NCBI RefSeq assembly: GCF_000621585.1
Contig: NZ_KK211312.1
Coordinates: 1-42,109, forward strand
Source: [Eubacterium] cellulosolvens LD2006
GTDB lineage: Bacteria; Bacillota; Clostridia; Lachnospirales; Lachnospiraceae
Direction of reading: 5' to 3'
Length of the DNA stretch: 42,109 nucleotides
Numbering within the stretch: position 1 is the first letter of the stretch; each line of letters opens with the position of its first letter. Of the stretch, positions 1 through 7,985 are shown in pieces. A program made the translations under genes and the position numbers. The notes under the pieces are model-generated. The model saw nothing but the letters and a program-made list of their open reading frames with translations. It was not told where the DNA came from and did no database searches.

Positions 1-216
1 ATTGACCTCACCGGAAGCTGTGGTAAATGATCGATCGTAGTGGCCGGAACGGTAGCCTTTACGTCCCTCTTCACGGGCGTAGCGATCGGCATTAACTAAC
101 CGATCCGCCTCCGCATCCAACATGGCGTTTAAAGCCTCTTCAACGCTGTTACGGACAAGATCTTTTAATTCGGTATGGATTACCTCCTGGTTCACCTGTA
201 TAATGTTATCAGACAT
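1..216 (-). CDS. IS256-family transposase, N-terminal part (cut by window edge)
   Basis: Seen: 72 codons read leftward from an ATG at 214-216, preceded by AAAGGAG at good spacing, and running off the window start. The peptide begins MSDNIIQVNQEV and contains NADRYAREEGRKGYRSGHYDR, close to the N-terminal block of IS256/mutator-type DDE transposases as I remember it. Known: these enzymes catalyse cut-and-paste or copy-out transposition with a DDE catalytic triad, which would lie outside the window. The frame is intact as far as visible, so the element may be functional, but only about a fifth of a normal transposase (roughly 400 residues) can be judged. Confidence 0.9.
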   Translation of the reverse strand, partial: MSDNIIQVNQEVIHTELKDLVRNSVEEALNAMLDAEADRLVNADRYAREEGRKGYRSGHYDRSFTTASGEVN

Positions 217-297
217 AGTTCTCGACTCCTTTCGAATTTTGTGTGGTAACTCAATTCTACTTGTGAGTCAGGGCTATGTCTATTTTTTTGCCCCCCG
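1..297 (-). mobile_element. IS256-family insertion sequence, one end
   Basis: The transposase start lies about 80 bases inside a C/G-rich then T-rich stretch (about 280-297) that probably carries the terminal inverted repeat. The exact end cannot be fixed because the other end is outside the window and no target duplication can be compared. The boundary at 297 is an estimate. Confidence 0.55.
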
Positions 298-336
298 GAC
301 GGGCTGAAATGAATTTGCGAAACTAATTATACGTTA

Positions 337-831
337 TCAATTCGCAAAACGACAAAGTATCTCTGTTCGGTAAAATTCGACCATAGGGCCACGTTCAGGG
401 CATGCGCGTCCCTTTACACGCGCCACTTTCCAGTATTCCAGTCGCCGACTGTGGCCGCCATGCGCTTCGCAATGATGAACGATACACTTCATTGATTCCG
501 CTGAGACGTCCGGATAACAAACGTAAGAAACATCGTGTTTTCCAACACGTAAGTCATCTAAAACGTTCTGCTGAGCAAGGGAAAATAACTCTCTTTTGTA
601 TCCAACGTTTGTAATCGTAGTGTAAATATCTGGGTGGTGGAAGAGTCGGTTTTTTCCTTTGGAAATTAGTCCAAATATTTCCCAAGTACCCCAAAAATTA
701 AGGTAATCATCTAACACCTTCTGATTTGATGCCAAAACAATGCCTTTTCTACAATCGTCCAGGATATTGTGGTAGCTGCGAATAAGCGGATAGTATCGAC
801 GTTTTTTGGGTTTTCTAGGAACATACTGCAT
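337..831 (-). CDS. hypothetical basic protein next to IS256
   Basis: Seen: a leftward frame of 164 codons from ATG 829-831, beginning MQYVPRKPKKRRYYP and ending at TGA 337-339. This ATG has AAAGG eight bases upstream; an ATG 24 bases earlier has no ribosome site, so the later start is preferred. The protein is rich in Lys, Arg, His and Tyr with scattered Cys (for example YVCYPD and HHCEAHGGH). I recognise no family. A hairpin (314-321 with 341-348) overlaps the 3' end and may act as its terminator. The gene sits between the IS end and another small leftward gene, so it could be a remnant of something larger. Confidence 0.5.
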   Translation of the reverse strand: MQYVPRKPKKRRYYPLIRSYHNILDDCRKGIVLASNQKVLDDYLNFWGTWEIFGLISKGKNRLFHHPDIYTTITNVGYKRELFSLAQQNVLDDLRVGKHDVSYVCYPDVSAESMKCIVHHCEAHGGHSRRLEYWKVARVKGRACPERGPMVEFYRTEILCRFAN

Positions 832-942
832 AAAAGTACCTTTCACTGATCGCAACCAAAATATTACGATCAGACCTTTCTGTTTTTTATTACTTGCATA
901 TTACTTATGGATACCCGACGACATCGAGGAAATCCATCCTTT

Positions 943-1215
943 TTAGGTATGCGAGTCCTCCTTGGCAAACGCAAAGGCGGTATGCCCACTCCTGTTTACA
1001 TACTCTCGGAACGCTTCCAAATCCTCGGTGGTAAATCCTTTTACATCTTTGAAGTCGGCACCCGGGAAATTGATCCTTGCGGAATCAAAAAAACCCGTAG
1101 CGTTTGGGCGTTCGAAGTAGATCGTGATGTATGCTTCGCCATTTTCATGATGCTTAAGGTCTGAGTAGGTCACTTCCAGTCCATCTTCAAAGGATAATAA
1201 GGGATTATGTTCCAT
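943..1215 (-). CDS. small conserved-looking hypothetical protein
   Basis: Seen: 90 residues read leftward from ATG 1213-1215, which has GGAAAGGAG at ideal distance. Upstream codons stay open to 1296 but lack a ribosome site and run into a terminator hairpin. The product (MEHNPLLSFEDGLEVTYSD..., ending FAKEDSHT) is acidic with an alternating beta-strand look and no membrane segment or signal. Its style resembles short accessory proteins common on Clostridia plasmids and conjugative elements, but I cannot name a family. A bidirectional hairpin at 1246-1277 separates it from the non-coding element to the right. Confidence 0.6.
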   Translation of the reverse strand: MEHNPLLSFEDGLEVTYSDLKHHENGEAYITIYFERPNATGFFDSARINFPGADFKDVKGFTTEDLEAFREYVNRSGHTAFAFAKEDSHT

Positions 1216-1245
1216 ACGTTTTCTCCTTTCCCCGCAGAACATTTC

Positions 1246-1277
1246 AAAAAACTGCCATCCGTATGGGTGGCAGTTTT
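1246..1277. terminator. bidirectional terminator-like hairpin (left end of element)
   Basis: A perfect 13-bp stem (1248-1260 with 1265-1277, loop GTAT) is flanked by an A-run on the left and a T-run on the right. It can therefore terminate in both directions. It is matched by a sister hairpin at 1743-1779. Confidence 0.7.
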
Positions 1278-1278
1278 G

Positions 1279-1737
1279 TATATAGTCAAGCGACAAAAAA
1301 TGTAAAAATGAAAATTGTAACTATTGACGAAATGGAGCTTTGTCGCTTACACGCTGAAGAACAAACCATGGTCTTTGCAAACAACAGGGTGCGCAAACGC
1401 CATGCGAGAGAACATCACAGGTACGTATTATGCATCCCACGGAAGTGGCTGTCAACGAAAAAAATTTCGTGGGCGGTCAAAATATTTTGACACATAAGAA
1501 ATTCAACAAGAAGTTATTTCGTAAAAAAAGCTTGACAAAAATGAAAAACCGATGGCATAATACGCTCCTATGATGCATCGCCGACAAAAAGGCGAACAAA
1601 ACCATCACCGACAATTTCATGACACGTAAGCGACAAAATCTTATTCCATAAGCAAATACAAGGTTGTTTATCCATTTTTTGATTTACAATTTTCTCTTTT
1701 TATCAATTTATTTACAAATTCGTCGCTTGACTATATA
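1279..1737. repeat. non-coding element with 16-bp perfect terminal inverted repeats
   Basis: Seen: 16 bases at 1279-1294 are the exact reverse complement of 1722-1737, and weaker similarity continues inward. Outside each arm is a terminator hairpin with a common ACTGCCA/TGGCAGT stem, so the mirrored unit spans about 1246-1779. The interior has no convincing gene. It is AT-rich and contains four CGACAA-type words (near 1291, 1581, 1609 and 1629) and a promoter-like pair. It could be a MITE-type miniature element, a small-RNA locus, or a protein-binding (replication or transfer) site. Confidence 0.5.
1532..1561 (+). promoter_or_regulatory. candidate sigma-A promoter inside the inverted-repeat element
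   Basis: TTGACA at 1532-1537 and CATAAT at 1556-1561 are spaced by 18 bases. No open frame follows before the hairpin at 1743, so a transcript from here would be a non-coding RNA of roughly 200 nucleotides. Confidence 0.4.
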
Positions 1738-1742
1738 TGCAG

Positions 1743-1779
1743 AACTGCCACTAACGATATGTTTGTGGCAGTTTTTTTT
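1743..1779 (+). terminator. rho-independent terminator (right end of element)
   Basis: A nine-pair stem (1743-1751 with 1765-1773) is followed by a run of eight to nine T. It would end any rightward transcript started at the internal promoter and mirrors the hairpin at 1246-1277. Confidence 0.7.
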
Positions 1780-2372
1780 ATCCGCGAAGCAAACCTTGGC
1801 TATGAGAGGAAATCAATTCTGTGCGAGGCGCGGATTGTCGGTGGAAAGATTGCTGTGCGATGGAGTTCTCTTGTCGTTTGCTTTTTTCTAGATGCTATGG
1901 GGACGCTGTTCGAATGTACGCGCAGGATCGTTTGAACGTAAAGCGCATAAGAGGAAGGCATTTTCCGGGGAATGCGCGTGAGAGCGATTGAAGATAAAAA
2001 AATCCGGCAGAGTAATCTTCCATGGAATGAGCGCAAAGTTACAGGCTTCACAAGCATATCCAAATACTTTTTTTAACTATAAATTAAATCTCTCCCCTGT
2101 CAGAATATGTCTTCGTGACAGCGATCAAGAGCCGTGCTATCATGCGGATGGTTCGAGGAGCACACCTGCGGCGGTGATCTGCGAAAATTTTTCATTTCCC
2201 ATAACCTGAGGAAAAAAAGAATAGCACACGGGGAATCCGTGGATTGCATCACTGACATTTTTGTATATTAATTGGAACTATACAAAATGATTTCCGATAT
2301 GCCATTGCAAAAGTACGGGATTCCGCATATAACTATACACAGACGCAGGAATGCGTACGTGGAGGTGCGTTT
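1780..2372. other. intergenic stretch without a convincing gene
   Basis: About 590 bases where short frames exist on both strands but none has a ribosome site plus plausible composition. A 7-bp inverted repeat, TTGTATA (2261-2267) and TATACAA (2279-2285), lies about 90 bases before the HTH gene. It could be an operator for that protein. Confidence 0.4.
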
Positions 2373-2660
2373 ATGGATTATAAAGATTTTTTCGAATTCC
2401 AAGGGATCGCGACAGAAGCACATGTCGAAGTCAAAAACGAAGAGAAAATGGATTTGGCTAGTAGACGGAGACTAGCTGCGTACCAGTTACGGATTACCCG
2501 AGCGATAACCGGCATGAATAGAAAGGAGTTTTCCGCATGGCTGGGTATTCCTTATCGAACATATCTGGACTGGGAACGGGAAGCGGCACTGGTTCCTTCC
2601 TATGTTCTTCATCTGATCGCATACAAAGTGAAAGCGGAAAAAGAAAAAGGAAACCTGTAA
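2373..2660 (+). CDS. small helix-turn-helix DNA-binding protein
   Basis: Seen: 95 residues, ATG 2373 with GGAGGTG eight bases upstream. The C-terminal half (residues about 45-85) contains GMNRKEFSAWLGIPYRTYLDWE followed by VPSYVLHLIAYKV. This is the pattern of short XRE-like HTH proteins widespread in Clostridia: recognition helix IPYRTYLDWE, then a final amphipathic helix. Role: probable DNA binding and regulation of its neighbours, cytoplasmic. The N-terminal 40 residues are acidic and unassigned. A dyad at 2261-2285 upstream would suit autoregulation (inference). Confidence 0.7.
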   Translation: MDYKDFFEFQGIATEAHVEVKNEEKMDLASRRRLAAYQLRITRAITGMNRKEFSAWLGIPYRTYLDWEREAALVPSYVLHLIAYKVKAEKEKGNL

Positions 2661-2717
2661 GGTCTGGATGAACAGACGGTCGAGTTATAAATAATTGTAA
2701 GAAAAGAGGAAAGAAAT

Positions 2718-3506
2718 ATGTATATGAGTGATCCTGTTGTTGTAGAAATGATTGATGCGATTGACGCTGTTAGAAATGGAGCAAACGAAAAGGATGCGAT
2801 GGATCATTTGCTGCAATTGTTGGTGAAGCATTTTGGAGGCGAGATCGGCGCGCTTCGCGCAAAGGCTATCGTCGTTATGTTGGGAATGGGAAAGAAAACC
2901 GAACATATTGCATGTGACTTTGGTATTCCAGCTTCGGATCGAAGAGATACCCTTCCGGAGGGGCTGCGAAATGAGTGTTCGTTCCCGGAAATTTATCCGA
3001 AAAGCTTGGATACGGACGAAGAGCTGATCATGGCAAAGGTAGAAATTATCTGGTTCATGCTTACCAATGACGCGGACAAAAAGACAGTCGCTGAGGTGAT
3101 GGATATTCCGGAAGAGAACCTTCTGGAAGTTTCCTATTTGGCGAAAGGGTTTGGAGATGGGGTTCGCACAGGATATATCGATATCATGGGGGAACTGCTG
3201 AATGCTTTGCTCACACACACAGAATTAACCAAGATGGAAATCCTGCGTCAATTTGACATGACAGAAAAGTCGTTGAACACGATTTTAGAGGAGGCAGAGC
3301 GAAACAAAAATGGAGATTCACGAAACGTACGTAAGCTACACGAATACGTGATGGCAGAGGTCCCGGAAAAATACAGAAAACTCTTCGCGGTTCGATATAA
3401 GCGAGGTTATGAACTCGGACTCAAAGAGGGAGAAAAGAATGCAAGAGAAATATTTATGGAGCAAATGGGAGTGCAGGTAAATGTTGTACAGATCCCAAAG
3501 GATTGA
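2718..3506 (+). CDS. hypothetical helical protein with HTH-like repeats (paralogue group A)
   Basis: Seen: 262 residues from ATG 2718 with AAGAGGAAAG upstream. Largely alpha-helical, acidic, no signal or membrane segment. Two segments look like short HTH units: KKTVAEVMDIPEENLLEVSYLA (about 119-140) and TKMEILRQFDMTEKSLNTILEEAE (about 172-195). The last third has a Tyr/Gly/Glu-rich GYELGLKEGEKNAREIF stretch, like the tail of Rpn-type PD-(D/E)XK nuclease/transposase proteins. No nuclease domain is present. The next gene has the same plan, suggesting an old duplication. Function unknown. Confidence 0.6.
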   Translation: MYMSDPVVVEMIDAIDAVRNGANEKDAMDHLLQLLVKHFGGEIGALRAKAIVVMLGMGKKTEHIACDFGIPASDRRDTLPEGLRNECSFPEIYPKSLDTDEELIMAKVEIIWFMLTNDADKKTVAEVMDIPEENLLEVSYLAKGFGDGVRTGYIDIMGELLNALLTHTELTKMEILRQFDMTEKSLNTILEEAERNKNGDSRNVRKLHEYVMAEVPEKYRKLFAVRYKRGYELGLKEGEKNAREIFMEQMGVQVNVVQIPKD

Positions 3507-3569
3507 GCAGTAGCGTTTTTGCTTTCGCGCGCACGTATAAAAAAACAGAGGAAGAGATAGAGAGAACAA

Positions 3570-4331
3570 GTGAACGCGAATATCGCGTATCAAGTGATGC
3601 AGTTAGTCGATAAAGAATCCATCGTAAATTTGTACATTGGAAGGTATACGTTGTTTGAACCGTTTCGGAAAAAACACATAGAAGATCTGAAAAAGGATTG
3701 GAATGAAAATCATGATGAGGATGGAATTGCTTCGGAAGATCGAGGAGCGATTTTTGATAAGCTCTATGTGGAAGCAGAGATGATCTGGAAGATGGCCATA
3801 TACGGCATCGATCTTGCGACCATTGCAAAGATTATGATCGTTCAGGAAGAGAAACTTCGCCCGATTTACGATCGTGCGATCGGATACAAAAAAGGTTTTG
3901 AAGAGGCGCATCGAGAACTCACATGGAGCGTCATTCGTGCGGCGGCAAAAAGCGGAGTGGATATGGCGGAGATCGCTGAGATGGTATGCGTTTCGGAACA
4001 GGAAGTTCAAAGTGTGGTGGAGGCCATGCAGAACGGCAAAGACGAAGAGGCTGTGAATCTGTCACAGGCGAAGAAGGATGATGAAGAAAACGGCGAGAAG
4101 GAAAGCGCAGGGTATTTTGCAAGCGGATATGAAATGGGACGTGAAGATGGAAGTGATAATGTTCGCAATTGGGTAGTTGGCTATTGCAATTCTCCCAGAA
4201 CGAGAAAATTAAAGGACGGGGAGATTTACCAGTTGATCATAGAGGCTCTTTACCCGGGAGAGCATAAGAAACTGATAAAAGAAACGAGCAGTTTTAGTAC
4301 GCAGTATTCTTTCGTTCAGGAAACGGAGTAA
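3570..4331 (+). CDS. hypothetical helical protein with HTH-like repeats (paralogue group A)
   Basis: Seen: 253 residues from GTG 3570, with a purine-rich GAGGAAGAGATAGAGAG stretch upstream as the ribosome site. Same plan as the preceding gene: helical N-terminus, an HTH-like DLATIAKIMIVQEEKLRPIYD (about 75-95), a GYKKGFEEAHREL linker, a second HTH-like VDMAEIAEMVCVSEQEVQSVVE (about 130-151), then a GYEMGREDG stretch. The EIAxxxxVSxxEV pattern resembles the C-terminal segments of Rpn/PDDEXK transposase-associated proteins. No catalytic domain is visible. It starts 63 bases after the previous stop, so the two probably share a transcript. Confidence 0.55.
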   Translation: MNANIAYQVMQLVDKESIVNLYIGRYTLFEPFRKKHIEDLKKDWNENHDEDGIASEDRGAIFDKLYVEAEMIWKMAIYGIDLATIAKIMIVQEEKLRPIYDRAIGYKKGFEEAHRELTWSVIRAAAKSGVDMAEIAEMVCVSEQEVQSVVEAMQNGKDEEAVNLSQAKKDDEENGEKESAGYFASGYEMGREDGSDNVRNWVVGYCNSPRTRKLKDGEIYQLIIEALYPGEHKKLIKETSSFSTQYSFVQETE

Positions 4332-4486
4332 TCGAGAAAACTGCATTCGCATCGCTATCGATCGGCTGTTCCTTCCGGAAGCCGGTGACGTTGTATCACG
4401 ATGGTGCCATAGAGCTGCTGTGTTTCCATGGGAGAATATTTTCAATAGGCTGTGCTTACGGGATGCATTTTAATAGGAAGAAACAC

Positions 4487-4891
4487 ATGAAAAAATATAT
4501 GAAGCCGAAAGGCCAAGAAGGAGAAAGTCGGTTCCGGGATGATCCGAAAGGGAACCGGATGTGTGTAGAAGCATGGGAAAAACAGCATGCCTGGCAGATG
4601 CACGCAAAAGCCATGCAAAAGAAGAAAAAGATGATGGCGGGGGATATTCCGATGACGAAAGATATCCCGGGGATGCCGTCCTATCGGTATGTGACGATCC
4701 CTACGCACATCGATGACATTTATCTGGTGGAATGTGAGGCGTGCAAACGGAAGGCGATAAGAAAGAGCCTTGGAATGATGCGGCGCTATGACAAACTGAT
4801 CAAGCGGTATGGTGCTGAGTATGTGCTTCCAAAGGAATGCCTTGATCGAAATACATATTTGCACAAGGAGTTTGATCTTGACGAACGATGA
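4487..4891 (+). CDS. hypothetical basic protein
   Basis: Seen: 134 residues. The frame is open from 4385, but ATG 4487 has AGGAAG six bases upstream and is the best start. The N-terminal half is Lys- and Met-rich with many charged residues (KKKKMMAGDIP). The C-terminal half contains a CEACKRKA motif whose two Cys could bind metal or form a disulfide, but no second Cys pair is present. The 3' end overlaps the next gene's TTG start by 14 bases, indicating translational coupling. No family recognised. Confidence 0.6.
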   Translation: MKKYMKPKGQEGESRFRDDPKGNRMCVEAWEKQHAWQMHAKAMQKKKKMMAGDIPMTKDIPGMPSYRYVTIPTHIDDIYLVECEACKRKAIRKSLGMMRRYDKLIKRYGAEYVLPKECLDRNTYLHKEFDLDER

Positions 4892-5714
4892 GTATATGAA
4901 GATATTTGCGCAAAACTATGCGGCATATAGAGCCAGATATAGACGGGAGCGCTTGGATCGAAAGGAGACTTTGGAAATTCCAGTAAAAGAGTCTGGCTTG
5001 GATTCGGAGGCTACGAAACAAAGGGCTTGCGAACGGATCAAGGAGAAAGGCTTAACGGATAAGAACCTCGCGAATCAACTGGGAATTACGGTACAGGCAG
5101 TCAATAAATGGAAGCATAAAGGAAAGAGCTGTGTTCTCGAAAACCTGTATGGCTTGAGTGGGCTTTTGGGTGTACGCGTGGATGAGTTTCTCGTTCCGAA
5201 TGTCGTTCATAAAGAGGATGTTATTGTAGAATATTTCATTCCCAGAGTACAGGAAGACAGAGAAGCCCATGCGGAAAATCTGAATCATGCAGGAGTTCCT
5301 TCTGATCGGGGAATAGTGCGCACAAATTCTAGTATCCACTCGTTAAGTGGTTTGGATATGGATGCTACGAAACAAAGGGTTCTCGAACGGATCAAAGAAA
5401 AGGGATTCACGGATAAGACCCTCGCGAATCAACTGGGAATAACGGTGCAGGCGGTCAATAAATGGAAGCATAAAGGAAAGAGTATTTCCCTCGAAAATCT
5501 GTATGTCTTAAGTGGGCTTTTGGGTGTACGTGTGAATGAGCTTCTTGTTCCGAGAGTCGTTCGTAAAGAGAATGTTATTGTTGAATCGTCCACTCTCAAA
5601 GATCAAGAAGAGGAAGGATCGAATTTAAAAAATTTGGATTATAAAGGCTCTTCTTCGGATGCGGGAATGGTGAGCACAGGCTTCATCAACCCGGAGTTGA
5701 ATGACAACCCATGA
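4878..5714 (+). CDS. tandem double-HTH (XRE/Cro type) DNA-binding protein
   Basis: Seen: 278 residues from TTG 4878 with AAGGAG seven bases upstream; the frame is open further up but without a ribosome site. It contains two near-identical HTH units, residues about 45-95 and 165-215. Each has ATKQR, ERIKEKG, TDK.LANQLGITVQAVNKWK and a GLLGVRV segment. The recognition helix (QAVNKWKHKGKS) is identical in both. The linker and tail are variable and acidic. Known: single-unit XRE proteins normally bind palindromes as dimers. A covalent tandem suggests one chain binds both half-sites. The internal duplication is recent enough to see at DNA level (about 5010-5160 and 5370-5520). Confidence 0.75.
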   Translation: MTNDEYMKIFAQNYAAYRARYRRERLDRKETLEIPVKESGLDSEATKQRACERIKEKGLTDKNLANQLGITVQAVNKWKHKGKSCVLENLYGLSGLLGVRVDEFLVPNVVHKEDVIVEYFIPRVQEDREAHAENLNHAGVPSDRGIVRTNSSIHSLSGLDMDATKQRVLERIKEKGFTDKTLANQLGITVQAVNKWKHKGKSISLENLYVLSGLLGVRVNELLVPRVVRKENVIVESSTLKDQEEEGSNLKNLDYKGSSSDAGMVSTGFINPELNDNP

Positions 5715-5766
5715 GGGCGTGGGTTATGATTAATTTATAGTCTAGTCGTCAAAAAGGAGTAAGAAT

Positions 5767-6261
5767 ATGAGTTGTCATGACATTGGTAGAGGAATGAATG
5801 CTGTGGTTCGAAGAACCATTACATTATTTGATCGTAAAGAAATCGCGCTGGAACCGGCGAAGATAATTATTGCAAGCTGTGCAAATGCGGTGAATTGGTG
5901 CGACGGAAACGAATATGAGGCGGTTGACTTCATTTCTCACTGCAGATGCGGGAAGTGCTTAAAACTAATTCCAAAAGGAGAAAAACTATATTCCATTTGG
6001 GACGTTACGGTTCCGAAGCAATCAAGCAGAGATCATTGGATATTTGAGACAAAAAATAAATTGGAGCTTGTAACTGATGGCATGTGTGAGGAATGCTTTG
6101 ACCACTATATACCAGAAGTTTGTGATTCGGATTTGGATCTGGAAGCAATGAAGCGAAAAATTGAGGAAGATGGTCCGGATTCTGTCATCAGCGAAGGAAA
6201 AGAGCGAGAGCACAACAACGGGTACATATGGGGAACCGATAGCTATTGGTATCAACGGTAA
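5767..6261 (+). CDS. conserved hypothetical protein with Cys motifs
   Basis: Seen: 164 residues from ATG 5767 with AAAAAGGAG upstream. It begins MSCHDIGRGMNAVVRRTI and has CANAVNWCDGNEYEAVDF, a pattern I recall from uncharacterised Clostridia accessory proteins. CRCGKC (about 63-68) and CEECF (about 110-114) together supply Cys pairs that could bind zinc (inference). The C-terminus is charged. The gene lies 52 bases after the double-HTH gene. Biochemical function unknown. Confidence 0.65.
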   Translation: MSCHDIGRGMNAVVRRTITLFDRKEIALEPAKIIIASCANAVNWCDGNEYEAVDFISHCRCGKCLKLIPKGEKLYSIWDVTVPKQSSRDHWIFETKNKLELVTDGMCEECFDHYIPEVCDSDLDLEAMKRKIEEDGPDSVISEGKEREHNNGYIWGTDSYWYQR

Positions 6262-6300
6262 AGATACGTAAAAACGTATATGGAAGCTTAGGAGAAGCCG

Positions 6301-6846
6301 GTGAAAAACGAAAGAAACGAAGCCATTCACGGAGACGATCAGGTAGATGGAATCCATGGAAGATCATTGGTAACGGAGAAAATATCGGAGGCACACAGCC
6401 AAGCGGTTCAGAAAATCGCAACAGCGTTTCAAAAATCTGTTGCTGTAACATCTGGCAAGGAGCAGGTGTTTTCCGAAAATGTCCTGCTGTATTGCAACGA
6501 ACGAGACAGGGATGAAGAAAACCGGTTTTCACCAGATCTCATGGTCGTTCGCAATGATGAGGATATAAAAGACGATGGAGTGCATAGCGTTCCGATATTT
6601 GTTGCAGAGATTACAACCATGGCATCAAGGAGGATCGATTATGGTGAGAAAATGCTAACTTACCTAGAGATCGGTGTCGACGAGTACTGGGTTGTTGATC
6701 TTGATCGGAAGGTCGTGATGCGGTATCTCTTGAGCGAGGATTACGCGCCGGAGGCATTCGCGTATCCTTCGTATGAGGGCTTGGCCGTGTACACTCATCC
6801 ATTGGTAGAAATAGATTTGGCACAGGTATTTGGAACAATTGTTTGA
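6301..6846 (+). CDS. Uma2-like PD-(D/E)XK nuclease-fold protein
   Basis: Seen: 181 residues from GTG 6301, with AGGAG six bases upstream. The core has SPDLMVVR (about 78-85), FVAEITT (about 100-106), DYGEKMLTYLEIGVDEYWVVD and a final beta-rich part. These match the order of Uma2-family proteins: catalytic Asp after Pro, Glu of the E-x-(S/T) strand, Lys in GEK. Known: Uma2 proteins have a restriction-endonuclease-like fold and are abundant in mobile DNA and cyanobacteria, with poorly known substrates. A terminator directly follows at 6847. The acidic residues and lysine are all present, so it is plausibly active. Confidence 0.75.
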   Translation: MKNERNEAIHGDDQVDGIHGRSLVTEKISEAHSQAVQKIATAFQKSVAVTSGKEQVFSENVLLYCNERDRDEENRFSPDLMVVRNDEDIKDDGVHSVPIFVAEITTMASRRIDYGEKMLTYLEIGVDEYWVVDLDRKVVMRYLLSEDYAPEAFAYPSYEGLAVYTHPLVEIDLAQVFGTIV

Positions 6847-6877
6847 CGAAAGGGCGGCCGAACTAGCCGCCCTTTCG
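6847..6877 (+). terminator. strong GC-rich terminator hairpin
   Basis: A perfect 12-bp stem (6847-6858 with 6866-6877) with a 7-base loop lies immediately after the Uma2-like stop codon. The T-tract after it is weak. Confidence 0.7.
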
Positions 6878-6974
6878 TGCGTTTCGGATACACACGAAAA
6901 AAAGAAACATTGATACGCGGTGCCATGGAGGGCACGCCGCAAGTACATTTTGATAACGAAAAAGGAGAGAAAAT

Positions 6975-7424
6975 ATGTATACATTACAGGCGAAAATCAT
7001 CATGGATGCTGCGGCAGCTTGCGGAGCTTTTCGAAAAAAGAGAAATAAGTATCTGTTAGATACGACGGATGGACCAAAATGGATCCCAGAGAAGGAAGCA
7101 TATCATCAGTTTCGGAAGGATGAGGAGGGGCAGAAAGCAGTCATCGCAAGGCTTAGGGAATTGCGTGCAATGCCCCGTATTCCTGATCTTGGTGCCATGT
7201 ATGAGCACAATGCCCTGCAACACCGGGAATTTCGGATCTTGGTGGAAGAGCTTCCGGATCGCACCGCTTTTTTGCATGGACTTGGAAGGGAAGAGGCGAA
7301 TGTCTTTCTTTTTAAGTGCCGAACGCTGGCAAACGTCCGGGCAAAAATGAAAGGAAAAACCAGTTTCCAATTGGAAAACTGCCAACTCGTGTTGGAAGAT
7401 GACGCGGTGCGTCTTCGGATTTAA
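6975..7424 (+). CDS. hypothetical protein
   Basis: Seen: 149 residues from ATG 6975 with AAAAAGGAGAG upstream. Mixed charged composition, no signal or membrane segment; KYLLDTTDGPKWIPEKEAY near residues 25-43 and KGKTSFQLENCQLVLEDD near the C-terminus suggest a compact alpha/beta fold. No family recognised. It opens a set of three small genes (6975, 7467, 7986), the latter two coiled-coil. Confidence 0.6.
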   Translation: MYTLQAKIIMDAAAACGAFRKKRNKYLLDTTDGPKWIPEKEAYHQFRKDEEGQKAVIARLRELRAMPRIPDLGAMYEHNALQHREFRILVEELPDRTAFLHGLGREEANVFLFKCRTLANVRAKMKGKTSFQLENCQLVLEDDAVRLRI

Positions 7425-7466
7425 AACATTTGGAAATTCGAGGATAGAAATGAGGAGGAAGCACGC

Positions 7467-7928
7467 ATGAAGAGTGAAAAAGAATTGGCAGCAATCGAAG
7501 CGTCCATTGCCACAAGGAAAGCGGAGCATGAAAAATTAGAAGCGGAAATCAAAGAGCTGGATGTCAAGCGGAAGGAATCGGGAAATGCATTGATCGAAGC
7601 GATATTCGCAGGAGAGATCGAAGAAGTGCAAGAAGCTGACAAATTCAAAGACTTCGTCAAGATAATTGAGACGCTACTGGCAAAAAAAATCGAAGTTTAT
7701 TTCGAGGCGGAATCGATTTTGGATGATGAAAGAAAACTCCTTGATGAGAAACTGGAGGCTCTGGAAAAGAAATTTGATGAGGTACGTCCTGATCCTGCAA
7801 AAGTTCCGATAGAAGACATAGAGGCACTGGGCGACGCCGTACACACGTTGAAAAAAGCTATAGATGAGAATCGTGCTCGTCAAGAGTGGCTGGGCCATAC
7901 GTATATCTTTTGCAGGGAGGTTCTCTGA
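7467..7928 (+). CDS. coiled-coil hypothetical protein
   Basis: Seen: 153 residues from ATG 7467 with GAGGAGGAAG upstream. Heptad-like Lys/Glu/Leu-rich stretches cover residues about 1-40 and 65-100 (KLLDEKLEALEKKFDEV), typical of a long coiled coil. No catalytic motif, signal or membrane segment. It probably acts through oligomerisation with another helical protein, possibly the next gene product (inference from adjacency and similar composition). Confidence 0.6.
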   Translation: MKSEKELAAIEASIATRKAEHEKLEAEIKELDVKRKESGNALIEAIFAGEIEEVQEADKFKDFVKIIETLLAKKIEVYFEAESILDDERKLLDEKLEALEKKFDEVRPDPAKVPIEDIEALGDAVHTLKKAIDENRARQEWLGHTYIFCREVL

Positions 7929-7985
7929 ATTCGGAACGAATCGGTCAGGTAAGGGATTTGCGTAAAGACGAAGAGTGAGGAAGCG

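Noticed and set aside
1800-2063. Leftward 87-codon frame in the gap before the HTH gene
   Set aside because: No ribosome site, no recognisable pattern, composition close to random.
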